Shown one piece after another: positions 25,977-34,046 of a stretch of 64,000 nucleotides of DNA. The stretch is from NCBI RefSeq assembly GCF_021168475.1, contig NZ_JAJOZT010000001.1, positions 124,001 through 188,000 of the forward strand, read 5' to 3'. Below the pieces are notes generated by a model that worked only from the letters and a program-made list of their open reading frames with translations, ran no database searches and was not told where the DNA came from. The translations under genes and the position numbers were made by a program. Source of the DNA: Pseudoclavibacter sp. 13-3. GTDB lineage: Bacteria; Actinomycetota; Actinomycetes; Actinomycetales; Microbacteriaceae. Position 1 is the first letter of the stretch, and each line of letters begins with the position of its first letter.

Positions 25977-26369
25977 TCACACTCCCTCCAGTCGACCTCC
26001 GAGCCCGCGCGCTGCTGGAGCCAGCACTCGGACTGGATGCAGTGCGACCACACGGACTGGTGTGAGGCGTGCGAGCGGCTGCCCGGACTTCACCGGCACG
26101 ACCCTCGGACCTGCGGTGATCAGCAGCAGGGTGATCTCGCCGGTGAAGCCCGGGGGCAGAAAGGTCGATGCCCCGTCCAGGTGCAGACCTCGAGCCCGCT
26201 GCTCCGGGTAGAGCGAGACGATCGCTGAGACATCATCTGGGAGAGCGACATGAACGCCAGTGTGGATGAGAGTTGGTCCCATCCCCGGCGAGACGATCCC
26301 GACTTCGTCCGCTCTCAGCCCGAAATCGCTTGCGAGCGAACGTGGCCCGCTGTACCGCAGAATCTTCAT
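25977..26369 (-). CDS. dUTPase-superfamily protein, active site degenerate
   Basis: A 130-residue protein with the trimeric dUTPase/dCTP-deaminase outline: GPTLIHTGVHVALP, then motif-2-like LYPEQRARGLHL, motif-3-like LPPGFTGEITLLL and motif-4-like VKSGQPLARLTPV. The catalytic Asp and Tyr of the classical motif 3 are not present, so it may be a binding or regulatory homologue rather than an active hydrolase. The ATG lies 9 nt after GCATA and the upstream gene ends 19 bases away. Confidence 0.5.
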   Translation of the reverse strand: MKILRYSGPRSLASDFGLRADEVGIVSPGMGPTLIHTGVHVALPDDVSAIVSLYPEQRARGLHLDGASTFLPPGFTGEITLLLITAGPRVVPVKSGQPLARLTPVRVVALHPVRVLAPAARGLGGRLEGV

Positions 26370-26388
26370 GGGACCACCTATGCGCCCA

Positions 26389-27978
26389 TCACCGGTGCGC
26401 TGGCAGGTGTGCCTTTCGACGAGCGACAGTCATGATGACGACGCCTGCGATCACAAGGGCCAGGGCTGCGGCACCAATCCAGATGGTCGCTGACGAACCA
26501 CCGGTTCGGGCGAGCAGCCCGCTCGTGGCCGCCGGGTCATCGTGCACGACGACATTCTCACTGTCAGGCGTTTCCGACTGCACCTCACCGGGGGCCTGCG
26601 TCGCCGACGAATCATCGTCTGTCTGGTTGTCAGCCCCTGGGGCTGCTGGATCAGTGGGTGTTGCGGGGGTATCGGGGTCCACCGGAGTGGTCGGGGTGTC
26701 AGTGTCCTCTGACCCGCTGTCGGATAGGACGGGGAGCTGGACATTCCGATAGCGATTCGCGAAGCGCTCATCACCGTGCGGTACCTCACCGTTGACTGTC
26801 ACCCGTCCTCGGGACATCGCATGGGTGGTCACAGTCCCCGAGTCTGCAACGACGTACTCTCGCATGTTGTGGCCCCAGTTCGACCACCCCTTGCCGCTCT
26901 CGACTGGTTCGGTGTCCCACGCATCGACGTATGCATGGGTGCCCGGCGTGGAGAACAGCGTCTGAAGCTTCGCTTTCCACTCATCCGTGGTGAAGATGTC
27001 CCCATCCACACCTGGAGGTGTGGTGGCTTCGACATAGTCGGGGTGGGCCATGTCCCAGTTGCCGTCCGCGTCGGTGGTGAATCTGAGCCCCACATGCCAC
27101 AGCCTCGGATCTGGCATGTCTGCTTTCGAGCCATTGAACATGACGGACACATTGTGCACGCCACCTGCGTTGACCTTCCCCTTTCGTCCGCCGTCCGTGA
27201 TGGTGACGGCGTTCGAGTCCGCGGCATCAGTGTTGACAACGGCGGTCTCTGTGGCAGTCTTCTTCCAGTCCTTGGTGTACCCGGTGACGCTCACCGGATC
27301 ACCTGACTCGAGGTCGATGAACCCGCTGTGGAATGGTGAGTCGATACTGACGGACCTCGTGGTGATATTGGGGTCGCCCCAAGTGTCGTCGTGAGCGACC
27401 GGCAGCGTATCGGAGTAGACATGGCCATCGTGCGTGAGCGCGTATTGCACGTACTCGACATCGTCACCGACACGGAGCACAGAGCTGTCGCTGATGTCTT
27501 TGGAGACGAAGGAGACAGTCGAGTCGGTGCTGCCGGGCTCCGGAATGTCGACTTCTGCGGTGGCCAGAGGCCCCTGCCCCCTCTCGTCCAGATCAGTCGA
27601 GAACGCATAGCCCTCAATCCTGATCCGACCGTGGTCTGTGCCCAATTTGTTGGCGAACATGTCGATGACGTCGTTGACTGGGATGGTCGTCTCACTGACC
27701 ATGTCGGGGTCGAAGAATACGTACCCGCGTATCGACCGGTCGCTGGAATGGTCGCTCTCATCTGTCAGGAAGAAGGAGTTCACTCCTTGGGAGGTGACGG
27801 TGATGCCGGTCTCGGTGAAGTCGGTCACGCTCAGCTTGGGCTCGAGCGTCGGCTGCCCACCGTCTGCGGCCACAGCTGGTGCACCGCTGGACAGCAGGGC
27901 AAGCGAGAGGAGCGCGCTGGTGATGATGCGCCCGCGTGGAGTTTTGAGCATGAGGTCCTCACTGTTCGACATGGACAC
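26389..27978 (-). CDS. Sortase-anchored surface protein (LARTG)
   Basis: A 529-residue secreted protein. A signal peptide (basic start, then IITSALLSLALLSSGAPAVA) is followed by a large beta-rich extracellular region, a Thr/Pro/Asp-rich stalk (~425-480), and a C-terminal sorting signal: LARTG, a hydrophobic helix and the basic tail ARRK. It should be linked to the cell wall by a class E-type sortase. In a conjugative element it may promote cell contact or surface exclusion. I chose the GTG at 27,978 because GCATA lies 8 nt upstream; an ATG two codons later is the alternative. Confidence 0.75.
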   Translation of the reverse strand: MSMSNSEDLMLKTPRGRIITSALLSLALLSSGAPAVAADGGQPTLEPKLSVTDFTETGITVTSQGVNSFFLTDESDHSSDRSIRGYVFFDPDMVSETTIPVNDVIDMFANKLGTDHGRIRIEGYAFSTDLDERGQGPLATAEVDIPEPGSTDSTVSFVSKDISDSSVLRVGDDVEYVQYALTHDGHVYSDTLPVAHDDTWGDPNITTRSVSIDSPFHSGFIDLESGDPVSVTGYTKDWKKTATETAVVNTDAADSNAVTITDGGRKGKVNAGGVHNVSVMFNGSKADMPDPRLWHVGLRFTTDADGNWDMAHPDYVEATTPPGVDGDIFTTDEWKAKLQTLFSTPGTHAYVDAWDTEPVESGKGWSNWGHNMREYVVADSGTVTTHAMSRGRVTVNGEVPHGDERFANRYRNVQLPVLSDSGSEDTDTPTTPVDPDTPATPTDPAAPGADNQTDDDSSATQAPGEVQSETPDSENVVVHDDPAATSGLLARTGGSSATIWIGAAALALVIAGVVIMTVARRKAHLPAHR

Positions 27979-27985
27979 CAAATGC

Positions 27986-28318
27986 CTATGCGGAGAGGCG
28001 GTTGGGGTCCTTCTCGTGTCGCTCACGCTGAAAACCAGGTAAGGCCGCCATCAGGCTCCCGGGCTCGCGGTACGCCGGCTTGAGCCCGACGTGATCGTCT
28101 CGTTCCTCGAAGCACTCTTCGACGATCGCTTCCGTGTCGTAGTCTCGGGAGCTGATCTGGAAGTCATCTTCCACGAGCATCCGCGCAATCGAGCGGGCGC
28201 CAGGAGACATGCCGCTGAGCGTCGTCTCCGGTGCAGCCTGCTGCTTCTGAGCGAATTGCCCTGGATTGCCGTTTCGACGGTTGCCTCGCGGATGCAGGAA
28301 CCGATTCCATCTGCCCAT
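27986..28318 (-). CDS. Small protein with HPRGN...NPGQFA tag
   Basis: A 110-residue acidic protein. The N-terminal LHPRGNRRNGNPGQFAQK then APETTLSG is the same kind of tag as in the 29,301 protein (KHPRGNLTTGNGGQFAAR then SEVSL) and related to the TPGxGTPGSFA tags. The rest (YDTEAIVEECFEERDD) is unrecognised. GGGAGAG precedes the ATG. The stop lies in GCATAG, forming the start motif of the surface-protein gene. Confidence 0.5.
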   Translation of the reverse strand: MGRWNRFLHPRGNRRNGNPGQFAQKQQAAPETTLSGMSPGARSIARMLVEDDFQISSRDYDTEAIVEECFEERDDHVGLKPAYREPGSLMAALPGFQRERHEKDPNRLSA

Positions 28319-28416
28319 GTACTCTCCCAAAGTCTGGTGTGGTTCGCGTCCGTTCCAAGTCGGTGTCGACGCCCCATCGACGAATGTGGGCTGCTGCCAC
28401 GCGCATAGACCACCGC

Positions 28417-28998
28417 ATGACCGAATCTGCTCCAACGCACTACCCGCGCCTGTTCGGCATCGGCGGACACTACCGTTCCGGGAAAGACACTTTTGCAGGG
28501 CTCTTGGCAGAGCATCACGAGCCGACGGTCGTCCTGGGGTTCTCGGACCCCCTGCATGATGCCCTCGCTGCGCTGAACCCGTACGTCGAACCGGGCGTGC
28601 GTTTCAGCGACCTCATCGCCAGCGGTCTCTCGTTCACCGAGGCGAAAGCCCACCCGGAGGTCCGTGCCCTACTCCAACGCCTCGGCACCGACGTCGGGCG
28701 GAACATCATCAACCAGAACTGCTGGGTAAACATCGCCGAGCGACGAATCGAAGAGGCCTTCAACGAAGGAGCCAGTGTAGTCATCACAGGGGTACGATTC
28801 CCGAACGAGCTGGCCCTGATCAAACGGCTCGGAGGGTTCACAATCTGGGTGGATCGCAACATCGACCGTCGTCTTGCGGCTCACCCGTCCGAGCGCTCTC
28901 TTACGTCAGGGGCGTTCGACGCTGTGGTTTTCAACAACGGTACGCTCGAAGACTTGTCCCACGCTGCGGCAGACTTCGCGAGGTACAACGTGTCCTGA
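28417..28998 (+). CDS. Deoxynucleoside monophosphate kinase-like P-loop protein
   Basis: A 193-residue P-loop kinase: GIGGHYRSGKDTFA (residues 14-27) is a Walker A of the phage dNMP kinase type, followed by FSDPLHDAL, RALLQRLGTDVGR and the Walker-B-like ASVVITGVRFPNE. These enzymes phosphorylate dNMPs or nucleosides to supply DNA synthesis in phages and elements. It is the only plus-strand gene in this stretch. No Shine-Dalgarno; GCATA ends 9 nt before the ATG. Confidence 0.75.
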   Translation: MTESAPTHYPRLFGIGGHYRSGKDTFAGLLAEHHEPTVVLGFSDPLHDALAALNPYVEPGVRFSDLIASGLSFTEAKAHPEVRALLQRLGTDVGRNIINQNCWVNIAERRIEEAFNEGASVVITGVRFPNELALIKRLGGFTIWVDRNIDRRLAAHPSERSLTSGAFDAVVFNNGTLEDLSHAAADFARYNVS

Positions 28999-29004
28999 AG
29001 TCGT

Positions 29005-29301
29005 TCAGCGCGCCGGTGGCATCGGCGGGATGGGGCCACGGTCACGGTGTTCGACCCGGTAGCGGACGGCTTCCGGGTCGTCGGGATCACTGCCAGGTGC
29101 GACCTGCAGGGGTGGCACCTGCCGTGGCGGTGGGAAGCCGTGCTCGTGCAGCCCCTGGTACTTGCGCCCGAACGCCGGAGGCGGCGGTGGACCGTCGTCG
29201 AGGCTGACCTCACTGATCGTGAGTCTCCGGGCAGCGAACTGGCCGCCGTTGCCGGTGGTGAGATTGCCGCGAGGGTGTTTGGCCGGGTCGAAGGAGCTCA
29301 T
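29005..29301 (-). CDS. Small Pro-rich protein with HPRGN...GGQFA tag
   Basis: A 98-residue protein: tag (DPAKHPRGNLTTGNGGQFAA), then SEVSL, then a proline-rich tail. Function unknown. The ATG at 29,301 is 8 nt after CACA on the minus strand and has no Shine-Dalgarno; an upstream in-frame ATG was rejected. It converges on the dNMP kinase gene. Confidence 0.5.
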   Translation of the reverse strand: MSSFDPAKHPRGNLTTGNGGQFAARRLTISEVSLDDGPPPPPAFGRKYQGLHEHGFPPPRQVPPLQVAPGSDPDDPEAVRYRVEHRDRGPIPPMPPAR

Positions 29302-29344
29302 GCCTGCAATGTGTGCTGCCACTCGAGCTGAAGTCGCCGACGGA

Positions 29345-29488
29345 TCACCGGTAGAGGGTCACCCTCCAGACGGTCGCCCCGATCGCCGCCCAGACGGGGA
29401 GGCTGAACGCCAGGCCGTAGCCGAGTCCTCGGAAGAACCGCGTACCCTCGTCATGCCGAGCTGACTGTGTGCTCTCGAATGTGTCCAT
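29345..29488 (-). CDS. Tiny single-span membrane protein
   Basis: A 47-residue product with a polar N-terminus (MDTFESTQSARHDEGTR) and one membrane helix (GLAFSLPVWAAIGATVW). The ATG lies 10 nt after GCATA, whose TAG is also the stop of the upstream gene. Tight packing with its neighbours supports it as a real gene. Confidence 0.55.
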   Translation of the reverse strand: MDTFESTQSARHDEGTRFFRGLGYGLAFSLPVWAAIGATVWRVTLYR

Positions 29489-29497
29489 GCATTCGAC

Positions 29498-29728
29498 CTA
29501 TGCGCCTCGGTAGAGCCGCGGGTCAGCGCCGAGGAACGCGAACCATCCATGCAGGTACCCGAACACGAGAACGGCGATCAGCAAGACGAAGACCGCTACC
29601 TTCGCCAGCTTCTTCGCCCACGCAATGCCACTGGATGCGGCGAGCAGCAGGATGGTGCCGGCGGACAGCCCGGTGAGCCCGGACAACCACGAGACGACAG
29701 ACTGAACTTTGGCTGAGATGTCCTCCAT
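29498..29728 (-). CDS. Small two-helix membrane protein
   Basis: A 76-residue protein with hydrophobic stretches at about residues 16-38 (LTGLSAGTILLLAASSGIAWA) and 44-66 (VAVFVLLIAVLVFGYLHGWFAF). This layout recalls small channel or pilin-like components of transfer systems, but no motif confirms it. Start chosen at 29,728, 10 nt after GCATA; an ATG two codons upstream is possible. Confidence 0.5.
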   Translation of the reverse strand: MEDISAKVQSVVSWLSGLTGLSAGTILLLAASSGIAWAKKLAKVAVFVLLIAVLVFGYLHGWFAFLGADPRLYRGA

Positions 29729-29782
29729 GACCATTGCGTATGCGTTCCAACCCGACCACTGTCCGGCGCCGGGTCGTCTGGT

Positions 29783-30970
29783 TCAGTCGCCGTATCCGAA
29801 TGCGTCCTGCAGCAGCGCTGCCGTGCGCTGATCCACCCAGGGCAGCTCCTTGATGTAGAACCGCCGTGTGGTCTCCGTCGACGCGTGGCCCAAGAGCTTC
29901 GCTGCGAGCTCCAGATCACCGAGGGAGGCGATCTCCGTGGCCACGGTCTTGCGCATCGTTGAGAACAGCACATTGTCGACCGCTGACTCGAGATCGTCGA
30001 ACAGCCCCTGGTCGACGGCCCAGTCACGGAACTTCCGAAAGGCCCGGTCCAGATTGTTCAGCAGGTACGGTGTGCCCTGCCGAGTCTGGAAGAGGTAACC
30101 GTCGTCGTCCGTCTGCACCTGCAGCTTCGTCATGATGATGTCGGCGGCAAACACCGGCAGACAGATGATGCGCATCTGACGAGCCCGTTTCGGTGTCGGC
30201 TTGCGCTGCCCGTTCTGCTGCATGGTTCCGTTCACAGAGACGAACACCTGCTCGTCGGCGATCAGCACGTCCCTGCGCCTCAGGGCGAGCACCTCCCCCG
30301 GTCGCATGCTCGTCCCCAGCACCACGTCGAGGATCCGACGGATGTCCGCATTCGGCCGCACGCCCCGACGTTTCGTCGACTCCCACTGGATCAGCACCCT
30401 GCGCACCACGTCGACATCATGAGCGCTCAGCGCCTCGCGCTCCGTCTTCGCCGGCCTGATCGGTGTGGTCGCAGCCGCGAAGTCACGCTCAATGAGCCCC
30501 ATGCGCACGAGATGCTGGCAGACCATGCTGAGCACAATCCGAGACATCTTGGCGTTCCACGCTCCCCGTTCCGCCAGAATGCTGGCGACGATGCCTTCGA
30601 GTAGGGGGACACTCAGTTCGCGGATCAGCACTCTCGACAGGCGGTTGTGCAGCGTCCGATTCAAGCAACGCTGATACTGGTCGAGTGTCCCGGGGGCAGC
30701 ATTGGGGTGAGACCGCCGATATGCCTCAAGCCACATTTTCCCAGCGGCTTCGAGTGTCGAGTCGACGCCGAGAGTGTGAGTACTGCCGAGAAGCTGCGTC
30801 ACCGCCGCTTGGAGCAGTGCCAGCGCTGTAGCCGGGTCAGGGCCACTGCGCTCGATCTGACGTGAGACGCCGTCCATCGGGTAGACCCGGCATCTGGCGA
30901 TCCAACGCTCCCCTGCCTGATGGACAGAGAACGGCGAATGCGAACCCGGACTTTTCGTCGGCCGACCCAT
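29783..30970 (-). CDS. int: Tyrosine recombinase (element integrase)
   Basis: A 395-residue phage-type integrase. An N-terminal arm-binding region and an SAM-like core-binding region (~65-170) precede the catalytic domain. Catalytic residues visible are Arg in TSMRPGEVLAL, Arg in FSTMRKTVATE (the usual His of H-x-x-R is Ser), His in LLGHASTETT and the nucleophile Tyr in RRFYIKEL. It is four bases downstream of the excisionase gene. Its place next to the tRNA 3' end identifies the right end of the element. Confidence 0.9.
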   Translation of the reverse strand: MGRPTKSPGSHSPFSVHQAGERWIARCRVYPMDGVSRQIERSGPDPATALALLQAAVTQLLGSTHTLGVDSTLEAAGKMWLEAYRRSHPNAAPGTLDQYQRCLNRTLHNRLSRVLIRELSVPLLEGIVASILAERGAWNAKMSRIVLSMVCQHLVRMGLIERDFAAATTPIRPAKTEREALSAHDVDVVRRVLIQWESTKRRGVRPNADIRRILDVVLGTSMRPGEVLALRRRDVLIADEQVFVSVNGTMQQNGQRKPTPKRARQMRIICLPVFAADIIMTKLQVQTDDDGYLFQTRQGTPYLLNNLDRAFRKFRDWAVDQGLFDDLESAVDNVLFSTMRKTVATEIASLGDLELAAKLLGHASTETTRRFYIKELPWVDQRTAALLQDAFGYGD

Positions 30971-30974
30971 CAGC

Positions 30975-31190
30975 TCAGGCTGCTTTCTGATCGGGAGAGT
31001 TTCCCTCCATCTCCAGCAGATATTGGTCGACGGTCTCCTGCCGCCAACGGACGGATCCGCCGATCTTCACTGCGCGAGGGCCTTCGCCCTTCGACCGCAG
31101 ATTGCGGATCGTCTTCTCCGAGACGCTCAGATACCGGGCGAGATCTTTGATCGTCAACAGGGATGGCGATGCTGCATGTTGTGGTGTCAT
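30975..31190 (-). CDS. xis: Excisionase-like helix-turn-helix protein
   Basis: A 71-residue MerR-like (HTH_17) protein: LTIKDLARYLSVSEKTIRNLRSKGEGPRA then KIGGSVRWR, typical of excisionases and small DNA-bending regulators. ATG at 31,190 preceded by AGGGGAG; GCATA lies 9 nt upstream. An upstream in-frame start at 31,265 was rejected. Likely cotranscribed with int and controlling excision direction. Confidence 0.8.
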   Translation of the reverse strand: MTPQHAASPSLLTIKDLARYLSVSEKTIRNLRSKGEGPRAVKIGGSVRWRQETVDQYLLEMEGNSPDQKAA

Positions 31191-31276
31191 GCACTCCCCT
31201 ATGCGCGTCGAGGGCGGCCACGTTCGCAGGCGGGACAAATCGGGATATGCCTGAGCCGAGACCACTGTTCGGAGGG

Positions 31277-31341
31277 GTTTTTGCTGAGTTTTTGCTGGAT
31301 TGGAACATCCGCGGCCCTTCGGGATCAGGGGCGATCCGCGG
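31277..31341. repeat. Short direct repeats at the attachment region
   Basis: GTTTTTGCTG occurs twice in tandem (31,277-31,286 and 31,288-31,297), and ATCCGCGG occurs at 31,307-31,314 and 31,334-31,341. They lie between xis and the tRNA 3' end, where integrase arm sites and excisionase sites are expected. Function is inferred from position only; the crossover core should be in the tRNA 3' end. Confidence 0.4.
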
Positions 31342-31358
31342 AATACCGGGGCAAAACG

Positions 31359-31432
31359 TGGGGCGTGTGGGACTTGAACCCACGACCAAGGGATTATGAG
31401 TCCCGTGCTCTAACCAGCTGAGCTAACGCCCC
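31359..31432 (-). tRNA. tRNA with CAT anticodon (Ile2 or elongator Met), integration target
   Basis: A 74-base cloverleaf: acceptor GGGGCGT/ACGCCCC, D-arm GCTC...GAGC, anticodon arm GGGAC-TCATAAT-CCC with CAT, T-arm GTGGG-TTCAAGT-CCCAC, discriminator A. The CTTGGTCG variable region and TTCAAGT T-loop look more like tRNA-Ile2 (lysidine-modified) than tRNA-Met. The 3' end faces the element, so integration within the 3' half would keep the gene whole. No second copy of the 3' end occurs elsewhere in the window. Confidence 0.9.
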
Positions 31433-31539
31433 CGACCGCGATTGCGCGCTGAGATGCCGCAGCCAACAGTCAATCGTACCGGGTGCGGCACAGCGATGCA
31501 GTTCGATGGCCGTGTCTCGCAGAACAGGCCTCTGAGCGA

Positions 31540-32865
31540 TCATCTCGCGATGACGGTTGCGAGCTCGTCCCATCTGGTCGTCGCTCGCGGTGAGAGCATG
31601 TCGCGCTTCATCTGCCACGCCGGCCCGGTCTTCAGACCTGCCGCTCCGAGAGCGACCGCGTTGCCGCCAAGCCGTTCGTTCACCTGGTCGAGCATCGATC
31701 CCAGTCGGCCCGTCGCCTGAGGCGGTTCGTCGAAGAGGTCGAACTCCTGCTGTTCTCCGGGCTGTCGCAGATCGCTCAACGTGATGCCTGCACGCACATA
31801 GCGGCGGTCGTCGAGCATGTGCGGCAGGATGAGCGCATGCGCCCGCTTCGCGACCGTCACCGGGTCGTCTGTACGCGGGGTCACCTCGATCGCCCCGCTC
31901 GCCGTGTGCATCGGAGGGCTCGCCCAGGCTGTGGATGCGAATGCCTGCACGGCTCCGGCAACAGAGCCCTGTGCCCGCAGCCGTCGGGTCACATACTGTG
32001 CATAGACCGTCAGCACTTCATGCATCTCGTCGACTGTCGTGACAGGAGTCGAGAACGATCGCGAGTACATCACCTGCTGCCGTGTGCTGGGTTGCACGTC
32101 GTAGTCGATGCAGGGCTGTCCGCGCAGCTCGAGGATGGTGTGGGCCATGCTGACGCTGAATCGACGACGCATCTGCTCGACGTCGGCGTCGCGCAGCGCG
32201 GCTGCGGTGTCGATTGCCAAGACGGCGAGCCGTTTGCTGGTGCGCCGCCCGACGCCCCAGATCTCACTCGCCGGCGTTGCTCGCAGGATGCGATCGAGCT
32301 GATCGGCCGAATACCAGTCGGTGTTGGCGACCCCGTTCAGTGCCGTGTTCAGCTTTGCGCCGTGACTCGCCAGCTTCGCGAGGGTTCGGGTGGGCGCGAT
32401 GCCGACTGACACCGGCACGCCGATGTCATGGCGGAGGCGATGGCGCATCTCGCGAGCGGCAGCCGTCATCTGATCTGTGGTGCCGTGCACGCGCACGAAT
32501 GCTTCGTCGATGGAATAGACCTCGACGCAGTCGCTGAACCGTTGGAGCATCGACATGATGCGCCCGGAAATCTCGCCGTAGAGCTCATAGTTCGATGACC
32601 GTGCGATGACACCGTGCTTGTCGGCCCAGGCCTGCAGCCGGAACCATGGCTCGCCCATGGGAATGCCGATCGCCTTCGCCTCGGCGCTGCGAGCCACGAC
32701 GCAGCCGTCGTTGTTCGAGAGCACCACGACGGGTCTGCCCTCGAGCCCCGGGTGAAAGATGCGCTCGCAGGCGGCGAAGCACGAGTTGACGTCGACCAGT
32801 GCGAAGCGCTCGCCACGTGTCTTCGACCGGGCGCCTGCCGCCCCGTTCACAGTCGATGCAGGCAT
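31540..32865 (-). CDS. umuC: UmuC-like Y-family DNA polymerase (chromosomal copy)
   Basis: A 441-residue paralogue of the element UmuC, highly similar through [38 protein letters not shown] and YSIDEAF. All visible catalytic residues are kept. The ATG at 32,865 overlaps the end of umuD by 19 bases, as in the element operon. Longer open frame upstream of this ATG is umuD read out of frame and was discarded. It is the first chromosomal gene after the attachment tRNA. Confidence 0.9.
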   Translation of the reverse strand: MPASTVNGAAGARSKTRGERFALVDVNSCFAACERIFHPGLEGRPVVVLSNNDGCVVARSAEAKAIGIPMGEPWFRLQAWADKHGVIARSSNYELYGEISGRIMSMLQRFSDCVEVYSIDEAFVRVHGTTDQMTAAAREMRHRLRHDIGVPVSVGIAPTRTLAKLASHGAKLNTALNGVANTDWYSADQLDRILRATPASEIWGVGRRTSKRLAVLAIDTAAALRDADVEQMRRRFSVSMAHTILELRGQPCIDYDVQPSTRQQVMYSRSFSTPVTTVDEMHEVLTVYAQYVTRRLRAQGSVAGAVQAFASTAWASPPMHTASGAIEVTPRTDDPVTVAKRAHALILPHMLDDRRYVRAGITLSDLRQPGEQQEFDLFDEPPQATGRLGSMLDQVNERLGGNAVALGAAGLKTGPAWQMKRDMLSPRATTRWDELATVIAR

Positions 32866-33203
32866 CGTGTCGCGACTCCCCAGATCGACAGCTCCTGGCC
32901 TTCGCGCATGCGAATCACTGGATGCCCGGGATGCTCCGCATGCAGCTCGGGGCCGGAAGCCGTCAGCCGAAACCGTCTGATCGTCAGCTCGCCGTCGACC
33001 ACGGCGATGACGATGCTGCCGTCTGACGGGGTGAGCGAACGATCGACGATGATCTCGTCGCCGTCGAAGATGCCGGCCCCGACCATTGCGTCGCCGACAA
33101 CTTTCACGACGAATGTCGTCAGCGGATCGTCGATCAGATGCTCGTTCAGATCGAGTGTGCCGTCGAAATAGTCTTGCGCGGGAGAGGGAAAACCTGCTAC
33201 CAC
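32847..33203 (-). CDS. umuD: Naturally short UmuD'-like protein, catalytic residues lost
   Basis: A 118-residue protein starting (GTG after GGAGGT) as [15 protein letters not shown], i.e. only three residues before the Gly that follows the cleavage bond in full-length UmuD. The nucleophile Ser is Ala ([10 protein letters not shown] instead of GDSM) and the base Lys is Arg (GELTIRRF instead of TIKRL). It therefore cannot self-cleave and does not need to. Upstream in frame there is no ATG, GTG or TTG, and the LexA box occupies that DNA. Phage P1 HumD is a known precedent for a directly encoded UmuD'. Confidence 0.85.
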   Translation of the reverse strand: MVAGFPSPAQDYFDGTLDLNEHLIDDPLTTFVVKVVGDAMVGAGIFDGDEIIVDRSLTPSDGSIVIAVVDGELTIRRFRLTASGPELHAEHPGHPVIRMREGQELSIWGVATRCLHRL

Positions 33204-33218
33204 GACACCTCCGATCGT

Positions 33219-33234
33219 TCGAATATATGTTCGA
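33219..33234. promoter_or_regulatory. LexA (SOS) box of chromosomal umuDC
   Basis: TCGAATATATGTTCGA on the plus strand matches TCGAACN4GTTCGA with one mismatch. It ends 16 bases upstream of the umuD GTG. The divergent PTH2-like gene starts 54 bases away on the other side and could share regulation. Confidence 0.85.
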
Positions 33235-33287
33235 GCATACCCGGTGCCTCCGACATGAACAGGCAGGGGCGCCTACCATGTGCATTG

Positions 33288-34046
33288 ATGAGCATTGCAG
33301 AGCAACCCCTGATCGCACGCCAGAGCGCTGACGTGCCGACCACTCTGGCATCGAACCCGGCCCAGAACCCGGCCCAGACCCCGGGGCCCGCAGCTCGCGC
33401 ACCCGGCATGCCGCATCCCCACGACGAGGCCGACCCCCTCGCGCTCGTCATCGTCGTCGACGGCGCGAAGACGCCCGAGGGCCACCTGCAGGCCGGCGCC
33501 GAAGATCTCTACGACGCGGCCGCGCGCGCGATCACCGCGATGCTGTACGACGCCCGCCCCGAGTGCATCGCACGCGTGCGCGCCTGGACCGACGATCGCA
33601 TCCGCAAGATCGTCAAGCGGGCACGCAACCGGGCGTGGCGGCAGATCGACGCCCTCGACCTGCCGCATGTCACTGTCACCGTGGGCAGCGCGACGGTCGC
33701 GGTGTTCGCTCCCCTGCGCCCGTCTGAGTACCCGCCGGTGCTGCGCAGCGCGCAGGTCTCCGGGCTCCAGGCAGAGGCCATCGGTCGCCCGCCGCATCCA
33801 GGCGCGATCACGGTGCACGTCAACGATGCGCTGCACATGTCGACCGGCAAGACCCTCGCTCAGCTCGGCCATGCGGTGCAGATCTTCGCCGACGAGCTGC
33901 CGGCCGAGGCGGCGGCCTGGACCGCTGCCGGCTGCGCGGTGCACGTCGTGCCGGGCATCCCGGCCGACGAGCTTGCGGTGCGCATCGAAGATGCGGGCTT
34001 CACCGAGGTGCCGCCCGGCTCGCTCACGGCGGCGATCAGTCTCTGA
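33288..34046 (+). CDS. Peptidyl-tRNA hydrolase 2-like protein
   Basis: A 252-residue protein. The C-terminal ~100 residues match the PTH2 family: [31 protein letters not shown] with the K-x-x-A-Q-x-x-H-A catalytic pattern, then AAGCAVHVV. The N-terminal part (residues ~45-150, with [21 protein letters not shown]) is the extension seen in actinobacterial members. PTH2 enzymes release amino acids or peptides from peptidyl-tRNA. TACCAT lies at -10-like distance from the ATG with almost no leader. It overlaps the convergent SGNH gene by 11 bases. Confidence 0.75.
   Translation: MSIAEQPLIARQSADVPTTLASNPAQNPAQTPGPAARAPGMPHPHDEADPLALVIVVDGAKTPEGHLQAGAEDLYDAAARAITAMLYDARPECIARVRAWTDDRIRKIVKRARNRAWRQIDALDLPHVTVTVGSATVAVFAPLRPSEYPPVLRSAQVSGLQAEAIGRPPHPGAITVHVNDALHMSTGKTLAQLGHAVQIFADELPAEAAAWTAAGCAVHVVPGIPADELAVRIEDAGFTEVPPGSLTAAISL

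Noticed and set aside
29005-29322. Start at 29,322 for the Pro-rich tagged protein
   Set aside because: The upstream ATG would include the promoter-like CACACATT; the ATG at 29,301 has the usual motif spacing.
31540-33402. 620-codon frame extending umuC upstream to 33,402
   Set aside because: The extra N-terminus is umuD and its promoter read in another frame; the ATG at 32,865 matches the element copy.
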